NCBI GenBank assembly: GCA_963931165.1
Contig: OZ006985.1
Span: 930,001-994,000, forward strand
Origin: Ornithoclostridium sp944380285
GTDB taxonomy: Bacteria > Bacillota > Clostridia > Christensenellales > UBA3700
DNA: 64,000 bases
Direction: 5' to 3'
Part shown: in pieces, positions 19,330-28,426 of the stretch
Layout: each line of letters begins with the position of its first letter
How positions within the stretch are numbered: position 1 is the first letter of the stretch
Translations under genes and position numbers: made by a program
The notes under the pieces: generated by a model
Database searches by the model: none
What the model saw: the letters and a program-made list of their open reading frames with translations, nothing else
What the model was told of the DNA's origin: nothing

Positions 19330-19734
19330 ATGATTTTTGCGCATACTTGTTATGTGAAGGCGTTGAGATTTGTGTTGAAGTCGATCGGCAATCTCTATTG
19401 GAAGGTGTTCGGCGGGGTCGCGCTGTGTCTGATCTGGTTCGCGCTGGGCGTTGCCGCCGCGCTGACCGTGGTCGGCGCGCCGCTTGCCGTCTCCTTCTTC
19501 AAAATAGGGCGATTCGTCTACAAGCCTTTCGGCAAAAAGGTGACCCTCGTCCCCTCCGCGCCCGTGGTCGGCACGCTTTGGGCGGCGACGGGAGGGGTCG
19601 CAGTAGGAGTGTTTTCGATGATCTTTGCTCTGCTTTCCGCGGCGACCGTGGTCGCGCTGCCGATCGCCTTTCAGTGGATCAAGGTCGCCGTCGCGTCGGT
19701 ATTTCCTTTCTCCGTCTCAATAAACCGCTCTTAG
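19330..19734 (+). CDS. small YccF-like inner-membrane protein
   Basis: A 134-residue protein with two or three hydrophobic spans. The segment GNLYWKVFGG through TVVGAPLAVSFFKIGRFVYKPFGKKV is close to the YccF domain pattern (N-x-x-W-x-x-FGG, then a helix, then GIPFG...WPFGK), and a second half (VGTLWAATGGVAVG...ALPIAFQWIKVA) looks like a repeat of it. Function of YccF proteins is unknown. The ATG at 19330 has no clear ribosome binding site, so a GTG at 19354 is a possible alternative start. It is followed within 60 bases by the beta-galactosidase gene, but that has its own promoter. Confidence 0.7.
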   Translation: MIFAHTCYVKALRFVLKSIGNLYWKVFGGVALCLIWFALGVAAALTVVGAPLAVSFFKIGRFVYKPFGKKVTLVPSAPVVGTLWAATGGVAVGVFSMIFALLSAATVVALPIAFQWIKVAVASVFPFSVSINRS

Positions 19735-19737
19735 CTA

Positions 19738-19766
19738 TTGCATGCGCGCGCATTAGGTGATATAAT
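19738..19766 (+). promoter_or_regulatory. promoter of the beta-galactosidase gene
   Basis: TTGCAT at 19738-19743 and TATAAT at 19761-19766, spacer 17. The start is predicted near 19773, with ribosome binding site GGAGG at 19785. Confidence 0.65.
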
Positions 19767-19794
19767 ATCTTTGAGACTAAAGACGGAGGCTGCC

Positions 19795-22700
19795 ATGCTT
19801 TACAGATTCTCACACGACAAGTTCAACGATCCTCAGGTGTTCGAGGACAACAGACTTCATCCGAGGTCGTACTTCATCCCGTTCGCGTCGCGCGCCGAAT
19901 GCGACGGCTGCGACTATCTCAACGAGAGATATTCTTCGTCATGCGTGATGCCGCTCGGCGGAGAGTGGGACTTTTTGTACTACTCCAAGATCGGGGACAT
20001 GCCGACGAAGATGGACTTTTACGACGTCAAAGGCGACAAGGTCGAGGTGCCGTCGTGCTGGCAGTTCACCGGCTATGAAAAGCCTTATTACGTCAACATC
20101 CGCTATCAATTCGACTACAAGTTTCCCTATGTCCCGGCGGACGAGAGCACCGTGGGCAAGAACATGCCGACCAACGACAACAAGGTGCACCGCGTGTTCA
20201 ACAGCTTGGGCGTGTACCGCCGCAAGTTTACCGCAAGGCGCGGCTTCAAAAACTTCTTGACCTTCCTCGGCGCCGCGTCATGCGTGCAGGTCTATCTCAA
20301 CGGCATGTACATAGGCTACGGCGAGGGGAGCCACAACACCTCCGAGTTCGACGTCACTCAGTTCATGCTCGACGGCGAGAACGAGCTGGTCGTGCTCGTC
20401 TACAAGTGGTGCAGCGGCTCCTATCTTGAGACGCAGGACATGTTCCGCAACAACGGCATCTTCCGCGATGTCTATCTGACCACGCACGACGGCGCGTACA
20501 TCTGGGACGTCAAGACGAACGTCAAGCGCGTCGGAGCGACGCGTTGGAGATTGGACGCATACGCCGACGTGAGAGGAGAAAACACCTCGCTTGAATATGT
20601 GCTCGAACGCAAGGGCGAGGTCGTTGCTTCCGTCAAGGCGAGGGCGGGAAAGTGCGCGATCGAACTCGATCAGCCCGACCTTTGGTCGGCGGAAATTCCC
20701 GACCTGTATCTGCTTTACGTCATTTTGCGCAAAGGCTCAAAGGTCGTCGAGTGCATACGTCAAGAGGTCGGCTTTTGCGAGGTCGCGATCGAGGGCAACG
20801 TCTTCCTCTTCAACGGGCGCAAGATCAAGTTCAAGGGCGTCAACCACCACGACACAAACGAGAGCAAGGGCTATGTGATGAGCGCGTTCGACTATCTCAA
20901 AGACGCGATGCTGATGAAGGAGTACAACGTCAATGCGGTGCGCACTTCGCACTATCCGCCCGACCCCGTGTTCCTCAAGATCGCCAACTATCTCGGGCTT
21001 TACGTCGTCGACGAGGCGGACATCGAGACACACGGCGCGGGCGCGCGTAAAAATCGCTACACCCCCAACGCGATCAGCAATCATACCGCGTGGAAGAAGT
21101 TCTATTGGGACAGAGTGGAGCGCATGTACGAGCGCGACAAGAACAATCCCTGCGTCGTGATGTGGTCGCTCGGCAACGAGTCGGGCGGCTGGCGCAATCA
21201 GGACTACTGCTATGCGCGCCTCAAAGAGCTGACGTCCATACCCGTCCACTACGAGGGAGTTGTGCGCACGCCGAGGTTCGCCTATGACGTCATCTCGGAG
21301 ATGTATCCGTCGACAAAGTTTGTCGACAAATATGCTGACGGCAACGCCGCCGCGAGATTTTATACAAAACCCTACTTTATGTGCGAATATGCGCACGCGA
21401 TGGGCGTAGGTCCCGGTTCGCTCGAACGGTATTGGCAGGCGGTCTATCGCTGCGACAGCGCGATGGGCGGCTGTATTTGGGAGTGGTGCGACCACGCGGT
21501 CAAACATCCCGACGGCACCTATACCTACGGCGGCGACCACGGCGAGTACAACCACGACGGCAATTTCTGTGTGGACGGACTGTTCTTCCCGAACAGAGAA
21601 CCGCACACCGGCGCGAGGCTGATGCAGGCGGTGTACCGCCCCGTCCGCGCGACGTATGTGTCGTCCAACAGATACGCGCTGACCAACACCAACCGCTTCG
21701 CCGACACGTCATATCTTGACATAAGCTGGCAATATTCCGTTGACGGAGAGCCGCTCGAAAGAGGGAAGATCGACCGCGTGATCGCGCCGTGCGAGACCGA
21801 GGAGTTTGAGCTGAGACACCGCGCGATCGACACGACAAAGGATTGCTACATCACGTTCACCTACACCGACAAGGGCACCGGCAAGGTCGTTGCAAAAGAG
21901 CAGATCATGATGTGCCAAAGCATGATGCAATTGCGCAAACCGACCGAAAAAGAAGACCTTGCTTTCATCGAAGGACAGGACGATATAAGCGTTGTAACAA
22001 ACACGGGCAGGATAAAAATCGACAAAAAAGACGGCTCTCTCGACAGCTGGACGATCGGAGATGTAGAGCTGATCAACCGCAACGCCGAGCAAAAGGGATT
22101 CCGCATTTCGCTGTACGGCGCGCCCATCGACAACTATATGAACGTCGACCGGAATTGGAAAAAGGCGGGCTTTGACAGGGTCGAATGCAGATACCTCGGC
22201 ATGGACAGCGAGAAGAGTTTCGGTAAGGTCGTGATCGCGTGCCGCTACGACGTGTTGCTGGGCGGAAAAAAGAGCTTTGACTTCGTCTTGCAATACACCG
22301 TCCATGCGGACAACTCCGTCGACGTCAAGACGTTGTTGGAGCCCGCTCGCTCGTTTGATCTGCCCAAGTTCGGCTTGACGATCGAGATGCCGTCTTGTTT
22401 CGACAAGGTGCGTTATTACGGCAGGGGAGCCGGCGAGAACTATCCCGACATGAAAGAGCATGCGACGCTCGGCATCTACAACGTCGCAGTCACCAAGATG
22501 TATGAGAACTACATCAAGCCGCAGGAGAGCGGCAGCCGCGGTGATACGCGCTGGGCGGAGGTCACCGACGAGTCGGGCGCGGGCATGCGGTTCATCGCCG
22601 AAGAAAAACCGTTCGCGTTCTATGCGGTGCCGTACAATTTCAAGGGCATTTACGGCGCCAAGCACAGGGGAGACATCAACTTCTCGGGCACGACCTGCGT

Positions 22701-22842
22701 ACATATCGATACGTTCGTCAGAGGCATCGGCAGCAACAGCTGCGGTCCCGACGCGCGTCCCGAATTCAAGCACGAAGGGAAGGAAAGCCTGTCCTACGCG
22801 TTCCGCGTCTGCCCGATCCCGCCAAAGTCGGACGCAAAATGA
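19795..22842 (+). CDS. lacZ: beta-galactosidase, glycoside hydrolase family 2
   Basis: Hydrolyses terminal beta-galactosides such as lactose. It has 1015 residues, LacZ length, with five-domain GH2 layout: jelly-roll sugar-binding start, immunoglobulin-like domains, TIM barrel, and a C-terminal small-chain-like region. Acid/base Glu462 is in LGNESGG and nucleophile Glu531 in CEYAHAMG; FKGVNHHDTNESKG and WEWCDHAV are family blocks. No signal peptide, so intracellular. No lac permease or repressor is adjacent, so the substrate must enter by an unlinked transporter. Exact galactoside preference is open. Confidence 0.95.
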   Translation: MLYRFSHDKFNDPQVFEDNRLHPRSYFIPFASRAECDGCDYLNERYSSSCVMPLGGEWDFLYYSKIGDMPTKMDFYDVKGDKVEVPSCWQFTGYEKPYYVNIRYQFDYKFPYVPADESTVGKNMPTNDNKVHRVFNSLGVYRRKFTARRGFKNFLTFLGAASCVQVYLNGMYIGYGEGSHNTSEFDVTQFMLDGENELVVLVYKWCSGSYLETQDMFRNNGIFRDVYLTTHDGAYIWDVKTNVKRVGATRWRLDAYADVRGENTSLEYVLERKGEVVASVKARAGKCAIELDQPDLWSAEIPDLYLLYVILRKGSKVVECIRQEVGFCEVAIEGNVFLFNGRKIKFKGVNHHDTNESKGYVMSAFDYLKDAMLMKEYNVNAVRTSHYPPDPVFLKIANYLGLYVVDEADIETHGAGARKNRYTPNAISNHTAWKKFYWDRVERMYERDKNNPCVVMWSLGNESGGWRNQDYCYARLKELTSIPVHYEGVVRTPRFAYDVISEMYPSTKFVDKYADGNAAARFYTKPYFMCEYAHAMGVGPGSLERYWQAVYRCDSAMGGCIWEWCDHAVKHPDGTYTYGGDHGEYNHDGNFCVDGLFFPNREPHTGARLMQAVYRPVRATYVSSNRYALTNTNRFADTSYLDISWQYSVDGEPLERGKIDRVIAPCETEEFELRHRAIDTTKDCYITFTYTDKGTGKVVAKEQIMMCQSMMQLRKPTEKEDLAFIEGQDDISVVTNTGRIKIDKKDGSLDSWTIGDVELINRNAEQKGFRISLYGAPIDNYMNVDRNWKKAGFDRVECRYLGMDSEKSFGKVVIACRYDVLLGGKKSFDFVLQYTVHADNSVDVKTLLEPARSFDLPKFGLTIEMPSCFDKVRYYGRGAGENYPDMKEHATLGIYNVAVTKMYENYIKPQESGSRGDTRWAEVTDESGAGMRFIAEEKPFAFYAVPYNFKGIYGAKHRGDINFSGTTCVHIDTFVRGIGSNSCGPDARPEFKHEGKESLSYAFRVCPIPPKSDAK

Positions 22843-22847
22843 CGACG

Positions 22848-22872
22848 AGGCGCCCCATCTCGGGGGCGCCTT
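22848..22872 (+). terminator. intrinsic terminator after lacZ
   Basis: AGGCGCCCC (22848-22856) and GGGGCGCCT (22863-22871), strong stem but an imperfect T tract (TCTCTATCT). Confidence 0.7.
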
Positions 22873-22938
22873 CTCTATCTATATATAATACAGGCGCGCG
22901 GGCGCGCGTAATATTTTTAAATAAAATTAAAAATATTA

Positions 22939-22967
22939 TTGAAATGCGTGCAAGTCTGTGTTATAAT
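22939..22967 (+). promoter_or_regulatory. promoter of the YdbC-like gene
   Basis: TTGAAA at 22939-22944 and TATAAT at 22962-22967, spacer 17. Confidence 0.7.
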
Positions 22968-23007
22968 AAAGAAAAAGGTCGCCGCGCGCGACGGGAGGAG
23001 AATTGAA

Positions 23008-23235
23008 ATGCCGAGAGAATTCGAATACGAAGTCGTCAAGACTTACGGCAGCCTGTCCGAGTCGGACAAGGGCTGGAAGAAGGAGATAAAGCTCATCAGC
23101 TGGAACAACAGGGAACCCAAGTACGACATCCGCGAGTGGTCCCCCGACGGAGAGAAGATGGGCAAGGGCGTCACGCTCAGCCGCGAGGAGATCGAGAACC
23201 TCAAAAAACTTCTCGACGAGATCCTCGCAGAGTGA
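23008..23235 (+). CDS. ydbC: YdbC/PC4-like nucleic-acid-binding protein
   Basis: A 75-residue protein of the YdbC family, the bacterial relatives of the PC4 transcription coactivator, which form dimers that bind single-stranded DNA. The family core is easily seen: EYEVVKTYGSLSESDKGWKK, then ISWNNREPKYDIREWSP and GKGVTLSREEIENLKKLL. The start ATG at 23008 follows GGGAGGAG at 7 bases. It is a single gene with its own promoter and terminator. A role in transcription or DNA repair is inferred from the family. Confidence 0.9.
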   Translation: MPREFEYEVVKTYGSLSESDKGWKKEIKLISWNNREPKYDIREWSPDGEKMGKGVTLSREEIENLKKLLDEILAE

Positions 23236-23248
23236 CATCGATCGAAAG

Positions 23249-23273
23249 AATTGTCCGCAAGGGCAATTTTTTT
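23249..23273 (+). terminator. intrinsic terminator after ydbC
   Basis: ATTGTCC (23250-23256) pairs with GGGCAAT (23261-23267), loop GCAA, then a run of seven T. Confidence 0.8.
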
Positions 23274-23293
23274 GCGCTCTTTTGTGTGCGCGT

Positions 23294-23322
23294 TTGACAA
23301 ATCCGCGCGCGCGGCATATAAT
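23294..23322 (+). promoter_or_regulatory. consensus promoter of the antiporter gene
   Basis: TTGACA at 23294-23299 and TATAAT at 23317-23322, both perfect, spacer 17. Confidence 0.85.
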
Positions 23323-23353
23323 CGTTAGTCGGAGATATAAGCGGAGATAAGAT

Positions 23354-24706
23354 ATGGACTATTCTGTTTTTCTGCATTTGGCGATAGTTTTGCTGCTCAG
23401 TAAGCTGCTCGACATCCTCGTCCGCAAGATAGGGTTGCCGCAGGTGCTCGGCTCGTTGCTCGCCGGTATCATCATCGGCGTGACCGGTCTTGTGTCCGAC
23501 AAGCAGGAACTCAAACCGTTCGCCGAGATAGGCGTGGTCATGATCATGTTTTCGGCGGGGCTCGAGACGAATTTCAAAGAGCTCAAACGCAACGGCGCCG
23601 CGTCCCTTTTGATCACCTCTCTCGGAGTGATCGTGCCGCTTGCGGCGGGGCTTGGGGTGTCGTTTATGATCCCCGGATTGGAGTTCAAGCAAAGGCTGTT
23701 CTTCGGCGTCATCCTGACGGCGACGTCGGTCGGCATCACCGTGTCCGTGCTACGCGAACTCGGCAAGCTGCACGGCAAGGTCGGCGCGACGATCGTCACA
23801 GCCGCGGTGCTCGACGACATCATCGGCATCGTCATCCTCGCGTTCACCGCGGGGCAGGTCGAGCCGACCACCTGGGGATACAAGTTCATCGAACTTTGCG
23901 CCGGAGATATGAGCGGCGTGTCCGAGGGGGTCGTCACGCTGGTCAACGTGTTGTTCTTCTTCGTCATTGCGGTCGTTGTCGGCATCGCGGTGCACTTTCT
24001 CTTCAAATTCCTCGCGAAGCGCTTTCCCCATACGCGCCGCCTGTCTATATTCGGGCTGGCGATGGCGTTCCTGTTCGGCTGGGGTGCGGAGGAATTGTTC
24101 GGAGTCGCGGCGATCACGGGCGCGTTCGTCGCCGGTATGATGATGTCCAATATGAGCCAATCCGACTATGTCGAACGCCGCGTCGATATGAGCGCATATA
24201 TGCTGTTCGGCCCCATTTTCTTTGCGAATATCGGCATTTCGCTCGACTACGGCGCGCTGGTCGAAAACTTCAATTGGACTGTGATAGGGTTCAGCCTCGT
24301 GTTCATCGTCGCGGGACTTGCGGCGAAGCTGCTCGGCTGCGGAGTCGGCTGTCTGATGTGCAGGTACAAGTTCGGCGAAAGCGTCGAGGTCGGCGTAGGA
24401 ATGATGGTCAGGGGAGAGGTGTGCCTGATCGTCGCCCAAAAGGGAGTGGAGCTGGGCTTGATCGACGGCGCGTATATGCCGGCGGTCATCTTGCTGGTCG
24501 TCGTGTCGTCGCTGATCACCCCGATCATACTCAAAGTTGCGTTCCGCAAATTCCCGCAATACGACGACGGTGACATGCAGACCCCGCCCACGCCTCTCGC
24601 GAGAGAGGAATTGATCGCTTCGCTTGAGGGCGGCGACTCCTCCGCCGCGCAGGCGCCCGAGCAAAACAATGGCGACGGCGCTCAGCATGACGGGCAGAAC
24701 GGATAA
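23354..24706 (+). CDS. CPA2-family cation:proton antiporter
   Basis: A 450-residue integral membrane protein with about 12 hydrophobic spans, of the monovalent cation:proton antiporter-2 group (KefB/NapA-like). The core ion-binding helices are visible: ...AVLDDIIGIVILAFTAG (about 150-166, the DD pair expected in electrogenic exchangers) and GVAAITGAFVAGMMMSN (about 250-266). No KTN/RCK nucleotide-binding domain follows; instead a 50-residue cytoplasmic tail rich in Pro, Ala and Asn ends the protein. Likely role is sodium or potassium/proton exchange for pH and salt homeostasis; the ion is not known. Confidence 0.88.
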   Translation: MDYSVFLHLAIVLLLSKLLDILVRKIGLPQVLGSLLAGIIIGVTGLVSDKQELKPFAEIGVVMIMFSAGLETNFKELKRNGAASLLITSLGVIVPLAAGLGVSFMIPGLEFKQRLFFGVILTATSVGITVSVLRELGKLHGKVGATIVTAAVLDDIIGIVILAFTAGQVEPTTWGYKFIELCAGDMSGVSEGVVTLVNVLFFFVIAVVVGIAVHFLFKFLAKRFPHTRRLSIFGLAMAFLFGWGAEELFGVAAITGAFVAGMMMSNMSQSDYVERRVDMSAYMLFGPIFFANIGISLDYGALVENFNWTVIGFSLVFIVAGLAAKLLGCGVGCLMCRYKFGESVEVGVGMMVRGEVCLIVAQKGVELGLIDGAYMPAVILLVVVSSLITPIILKVAFRKFPQYDDGDMQTPPTPLAREELIASLEGGDSSAAQAPEQNNGDGAQHDGQNG

Positions 24707-24711
24707 CTTCG

Positions 24712-24737
24712 CGGACGGCGGTCGCCGTCCGTATTTT
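24712..24737 (+). terminator. intrinsic terminator after the antiporter gene
   Basis: CGGACGG (24712-24718) and CCGTCCG (24725-24731), followed by TATTTTT. Confidence 0.75.
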
Positions 24738-24777
24738 TAGGTCAAACTCGCACATACCGACTGTAAGGCGCGCGTAC

Positions 24778-24806
24778 TTGCCAACGCGCGCGCGATATGA
24801 TATTAT
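24778..24806 (+). promoter_or_regulatory. promoter that predicts a leaderless mRNA for the gene at 24813
   Basis: TTGCCA at 24778-24783 and TATTAT at 24801-24806, spacer 17. The expected start, about seven bases past the -10 box, is 24813, the A of the ATG. There is no purine-rich ribosome binding site between. Confidence 0.55.
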
Positions 24807-24812
24807 ATTTGT

Positions 24813-27665
24813 ATGAAGAAAACGCTTGTGGCGGTCATGGCGGCGATCACGGTCGTCTTGCTGGCAGCGACGCTCTTTGTCGGCTGCTCGCTTTTGACGC
24901 CGTCGGCGCCAAAGCTCGAATACGACAAGGTTTCCGGCGTCGTGCGTTGGAACAAGGTGCTGTTCGCAAGCGGCTATGAGATCGCGATCGTCGACGAGGA
25001 GAGCGGCGCGACTGTCGTCGACACTTCGACTTCCGCAACGCAATACGCGATCACAGACTACGGCACGTTCGTAGTCACCGTCACTGCGGTCTCTTCGCGA
25101 GGGAAGTCCAAGCCGGCATCGATCACCGTCGTCCGCGTCAATACGCAGACCGATACGGTCGTCGATTGGACGGCGTCTGCCGCGGCGGCGCTCGAGGACA
25201 TGCCCGTCATCCCCTATTTCCAAAACTATTACTATCCCGGCTGCGGCGCGATCGCCGTGTATGTCAATTCCGACAGCGAGCCGACTGCGGTCGCGGGTGC
25301 GGTGAGAGGAGATCTTTCCGCGCGCGAGTGGAGGTTTGAAAACGGCTGTATCGTGTTGTACGAGAGCGCGCTTTCCGCGCTCGACCCCGGTCAGCACGAG
25401 ATGTATTATGTCGCGCTGGCGGACGGCTCGGTCGAGACATTCCGCATCGACCGCGTCGAAAAAGCCGCGGCAACGGTCGCGCTCTTTTCGGCGCCTCTCG
25501 GCGGCGGGACCGAGATCGCCGTCGCGACCGCGCCGGCGTCTGTCACTGCCGCGGGCAGCGAGGCGGTTTGGACGTATCAGGACGGCAAGGTCGTCATCGA
25601 TGCGGCGACGTTTGCGCAATACAACGGCGATACGACCGTGCCCGTCGAGCTGATCTTTGAGGACGGTTCGATCGTCAGGCAGTTCGTGCTCGTCTCCGAA
25701 AACGCCGCGGAAGCGATATCGATCGGCGGCGGCGCGTGCCTGCTTTGCTATGACAAGACGGACGGCGGCGACATCGTCGTCGGACTCGGCAACACGGACA
25801 CGAGGGGCAACGCGGCACAGGACGGCAACTACTATCAAGTCGCCGTCGACGGCAAGTTGATCGACGTCGGGTCGAGCTATGACGACGACGCAAAGTTCGG
25901 TGCGGACAGGGACGTGCTGACGATCAAGGAGGAGTATCTGCTCTCGCTCGAGCGCGGCGCGCACAAGGTCGAGATCTTCACCCGCGACGGCGTCGCGACC
26001 GCGTACCTTTATGTCTATGCGCGCAATTTGATGTGCTATGACTTGAAGTTGAACTTCGACGAGTGCTGGCCCGAGGTCGTGCTTGAGTACAAGTGCGACG
26101 CGGCGGCTGAAGAGTATATCGTCTGCATAGGCGACGCCGAGTATTCGAGCAAAGAGCACCCCGAGATGTTCATTGACGGGCGCGTAATATTGACAGGGAA
26201 GATACAAAAAAACGACTCTGTGTTGATAAAAAGCATATATAAAGACGAACTCGCCGTCAGCGAGACAGTCGCTTTCACCGCCGATCTCGACGCGCTCGAA
26301 AAATATCTCGACCCCGAGAAGGGCTACACATGGCTGGGCGAAAAGGTCAATCTCTATGTCGACAGCCAAGAGGAACTCGAAAATTTGGCGCAATATATGT
26401 TGCTCTATTTCGACGAGCTGCCTCAAAAATCGTTCCCGCTCGACGTGAACGGTCAGCCGGTCGATACGCAGATGAGCTATTTGACGGCATACTTCGACTT
26501 TGACGCGCTCGGCTTTTCGCAGCCCGCATTGCTGAGCAAGATCAACACCACGGCATTTGCGTCGTACAAAGAGGCGTACAAGCTGAAAGCGGCGGTCATG
26601 CCCGAAGATTCCGTCGAGGTGAACAGTATCGGCGTCATATTGTACTCGGCGACCGAGCCTTCGGTCTCGCCGGACGACAGACCCGGCTTTGTCAAATATA
26701 CCGAGAGCGAAAGCAACGACTTCCACTTGACCGTGTCGAGCCGAGGCTCGCGTTTCGACGACTTCCCGATCGAACAGAGGACAAAGACCGCGGTCGTATC
26801 GACGTCGGATCAATTGTTCTTTGCGGTCGAGCAGGGGTACAAGCCTCAGCCCGTCCCGGGCAGCGCCGCCGAAAGGATCTATGAAAAGGCGCTCGAAGTC
26901 TGCCGCACCTATATCGACGACGATATGACGGACGCGGAGAAGGTGCACGTCATATACGATTGGATGGGCAAAAACGTCGTCTACGACTATTCGGCGGCGG
27001 AAGAGATGGACGGGGTGAACGTGAACTCCGACGCGTACAACGCGTTCTACAAATATAATTGCTTCTTCCTCGAAGGTGTGTTCGACGACGGCGTCGCGGT
27101 CTGTAACGGCATCGCAAAGGCGGTCACGCTGTTGTGCGGGATCGAAAACATCACCTGCCTCAAAGTGGGCGGCACGTCGCGCGGCGTAAAGCATGCCTGG
27201 AACAAGGTCCTCGTCGACGGGGTGTGGTATGTCGTCGATTCCACTTGGTCCAATTGGGTGCTTGGGGATACGGTCGAAATGTTCAATCATGACTATTTGA
27301 TGCTGTCCACTCCCGAGGCGGCGACCAACCACAAAGAGGACACCGAGGATACGTTGCCGTATTATGCGCCGGACAGCGACCACAACCGCTTTTCGGAGAC
27401 CTATTTCGAATACGGCGCCTATGTCGGCAATTACTATATCTCGAGCGCAGAGGAGCTGGAAAGGCTTGTCCGTTTCGCAAAGTCGAGCGGAGTGGACGAG
27501 GTCTATGTGTTTTGTTCAAGCTACGATGCGCTCGCCGGATATGCGGACGCGGTCGGCGTGACGCTCGAGCCGTGTTGCAACGGCTTTGCGGACAGCGACG
27601 GGGACGGAGAATGCGATCGCTGCGGCAGCGGCGACGGAGTCGCGGTGTCGGTGAACGGCGTATGA
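24813..27665 (+). CDS. surface lipoprotein with transglutaminase-like domain
   Basis: A 950-residue lipoprotein: signal peptide 1-24, lipobox LFVGC, Cys25. An N-terminal fibronectin-III-like domain (about 30-105: APKLEYDKVSGVVRWNKVLFASGYEI) is followed by a long beta-rich middle. Residues about 690-830 form a transglutaminase/cysteine-protease core: a helix ending in IYDWMGKNVVYDY, then Cys764 (AVCNGIAKA), His794 (KHAWNKV) and Asp809 (VVDSTWSNW), a complete triad. The tail ends in DSDGDGECDRCGSGDG, a Cys-x-x-Cys and Asp-rich motif seen at ends of other surface proteins. Likely acts on peptides or cell-wall proteins outside the cell. The last four bases overlap the next gene's start. Confidence 0.85.
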   Translation: MKKTLVAVMAAITVVLLAATLFVGCSLLTPSAPKLEYDKVSGVVRWNKVLFASGYEIAIVDEESGATVVDTSTSATQYAITDYGTFVVTVTAVSSRGKSKPASITVVRVNTQTDTVVDWTASAAAALEDMPVIPYFQNYYYPGCGAIAVYVNSDSEPTAVAGAVRGDLSAREWRFENGCIVLYESALSALDPGQHEMYYVALADGSVETFRIDRVEKAAATVALFSAPLGGGTEIAVATAPASVTAAGSEAVWTYQDGKVVIDAATFAQYNGDTTVPVELIFEDGSIVRQFVLVSENAAEAISIGGGACLLCYDKTDGGDIVVGLGNTDTRGNAAQDGNYYQVAVDGKLIDVGSSYDDDAKFGADRDVLTIKEEYLLSLERGAHKVEIFTRDGVATAYLYVYARNLMCYDLKLNFDECWPEVVLEYKCDAAAEEYIVCIGDAEYSSKEHPEMFIDGRVILTGKIQKNDSVLIKSIYKDELAVSETVAFTADLDALEKYLDPEKGYTWLGEKVNLYVDSQEELENLAQYMLLYFDELPQKSFPLDVNGQPVDTQMSYLTAYFDFDALGFSQPALLSKINTTAFASYKEAYKLKAAVMPEDSVEVNSIGVILYSATEPSVSPDDRPGFVKYTESESNDFHLTVSSRGSRFDDFPIEQRTKTAVVSTSDQLFFAVEQGYKPQPVPGSAAERIYEKALEVCRTYIDDDMTDAEKVHVIYDWMGKNVVYDYSAAEEMDGVNVNSDAYNAFYKYNCFFLEGVFDDGVAVCNGIAKAVTLLCGIENITCLKVGGTSRGVKHAWNKVLVDGVWYVVDSTWSNWVLGDTVEMFNHDYLMLSTPEAATNHKEDTEDTLPYYAPDSDHNRFSETYFEYGAYVGNYYISSAEELERLVRFAKSSGVDEVYVFCSSYDALAGYADAVGVTLEPCCNGFADSDGDGECDRCGSGDGVAVSVNGV

Positions 27666-28360
27666 CCGCGGAGCAATTGCTTGCAAGGATAGAGGCGATC
27701 GCCGACGACAAAAACCGCGAATTTTTTTCGCGGCTTTCGCATACTCGCTACAAACTGTACGGCGCGAGGGTGCCCGACGTGCGCAAGCTGGCAAAAGAAC
27801 TTGCAAAAGAGGGCGCGGCGGATGACGTGATCGCGCTGCCGCCGATATGCTACGAGCATGTGATGCTCAAAGGCATTTTGATCGCGGGCGCAAGGGCGCC
27901 GCTTGGGCAAAAGGTGAAGATGTTGGACGGGTATGCGGCGCTCATAGACGATTGGGCGCTGTGCGACATCGCCTGTTCGTGTCTCAAATTCAAAACGAGG
28001 GAAGAGTTTGACGCGATGAAGGAGTTCGCCGCGGCGCGAGAGCCGTTCAAGGCGAGATTGGGGCTCATTGCGATAGAGAGCTGCTTTTGCGAAGAGGAAT
28101 ACGCCGAGGAGATCGGCGACGTCGTGAGTGGGATACGCGCGCGCGGATACTATGTCGACATGGGCGCGGCGTGGCTCGTGTGTACGCTCGAAGCGAAGGT
28201 CAAAGGCGCGGGATCGAAGATCTTGACGTCGGGTGCGATGAACGAGGCAGCGTCTGCGATGTGCGCGTCAAAGATGCGAGACAGTCGGCGCGTCGACCGC
28301 GAGACCGCAAGGCTTGCGGCGGAATATGTCAAAGCGCGAAAAGGGAACAAAAAGAGGTGA
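27662..28360 (+). CDS. DNA alkylation repair protein, AlkD-like
   Basis: A 232-residue all-helical HEAT-repeat-type protein. Family blocks are HTRYKLYGARVPDVRKLAKEL (about 26-46), YEHVMLKGILIA, and IDDWALCDIAC (about 98-108), where AlkD has its catalytic Asp. AlkD glycosylases remove bulky or cationic alkylated bases from DNA. The ATG overlaps the stop of the transglutaminase lipoprotein by four bases (ATGA), an odd functional pairing, probably accidental operon sharing. A terminator follows. Confidence 0.85.
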   Translation: MTAEQLLARIEAIADDKNREFFSRLSHTRYKLYGARVPDVRKLAKELAKEGAADDVIALPPICYEHVMLKGILIAGARAPLGQKVKMLDGYAALIDDWALCDIACSCLKFKTREEFDAMKEFAAAREPFKARLGLIAIESCFCEEEYAEEIGDVVSGIRARGYYVDMGAAWLVCTLEAKVKGAGSKILTSGAMNEAASAMCASKMRDSRRVDRETARLAAEYVKARKGNKKR

Positions 28361-28377
28361 TATCGCGATACATATCG

Positions 28378-28421
28378 CAAAAAAAAGACCGCCGAGAGCG
28401 CTCTCGGCGGTCGCATTTTTT
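28378..28421. terminator. bidirectional intrinsic terminator between convergent genes
   Basis: A perfect 26-base palindrome with arms GACCGCCGAGAGC (28387-28399) and GCTCTCGGCGGTC (28400-28412) has an A tract before and a T tract after, so it can stop the AlkD-like gene (plus) and the kinase gene (minus). Confidence 0.9.
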
Positions 28422-28426
28422 TGAGG

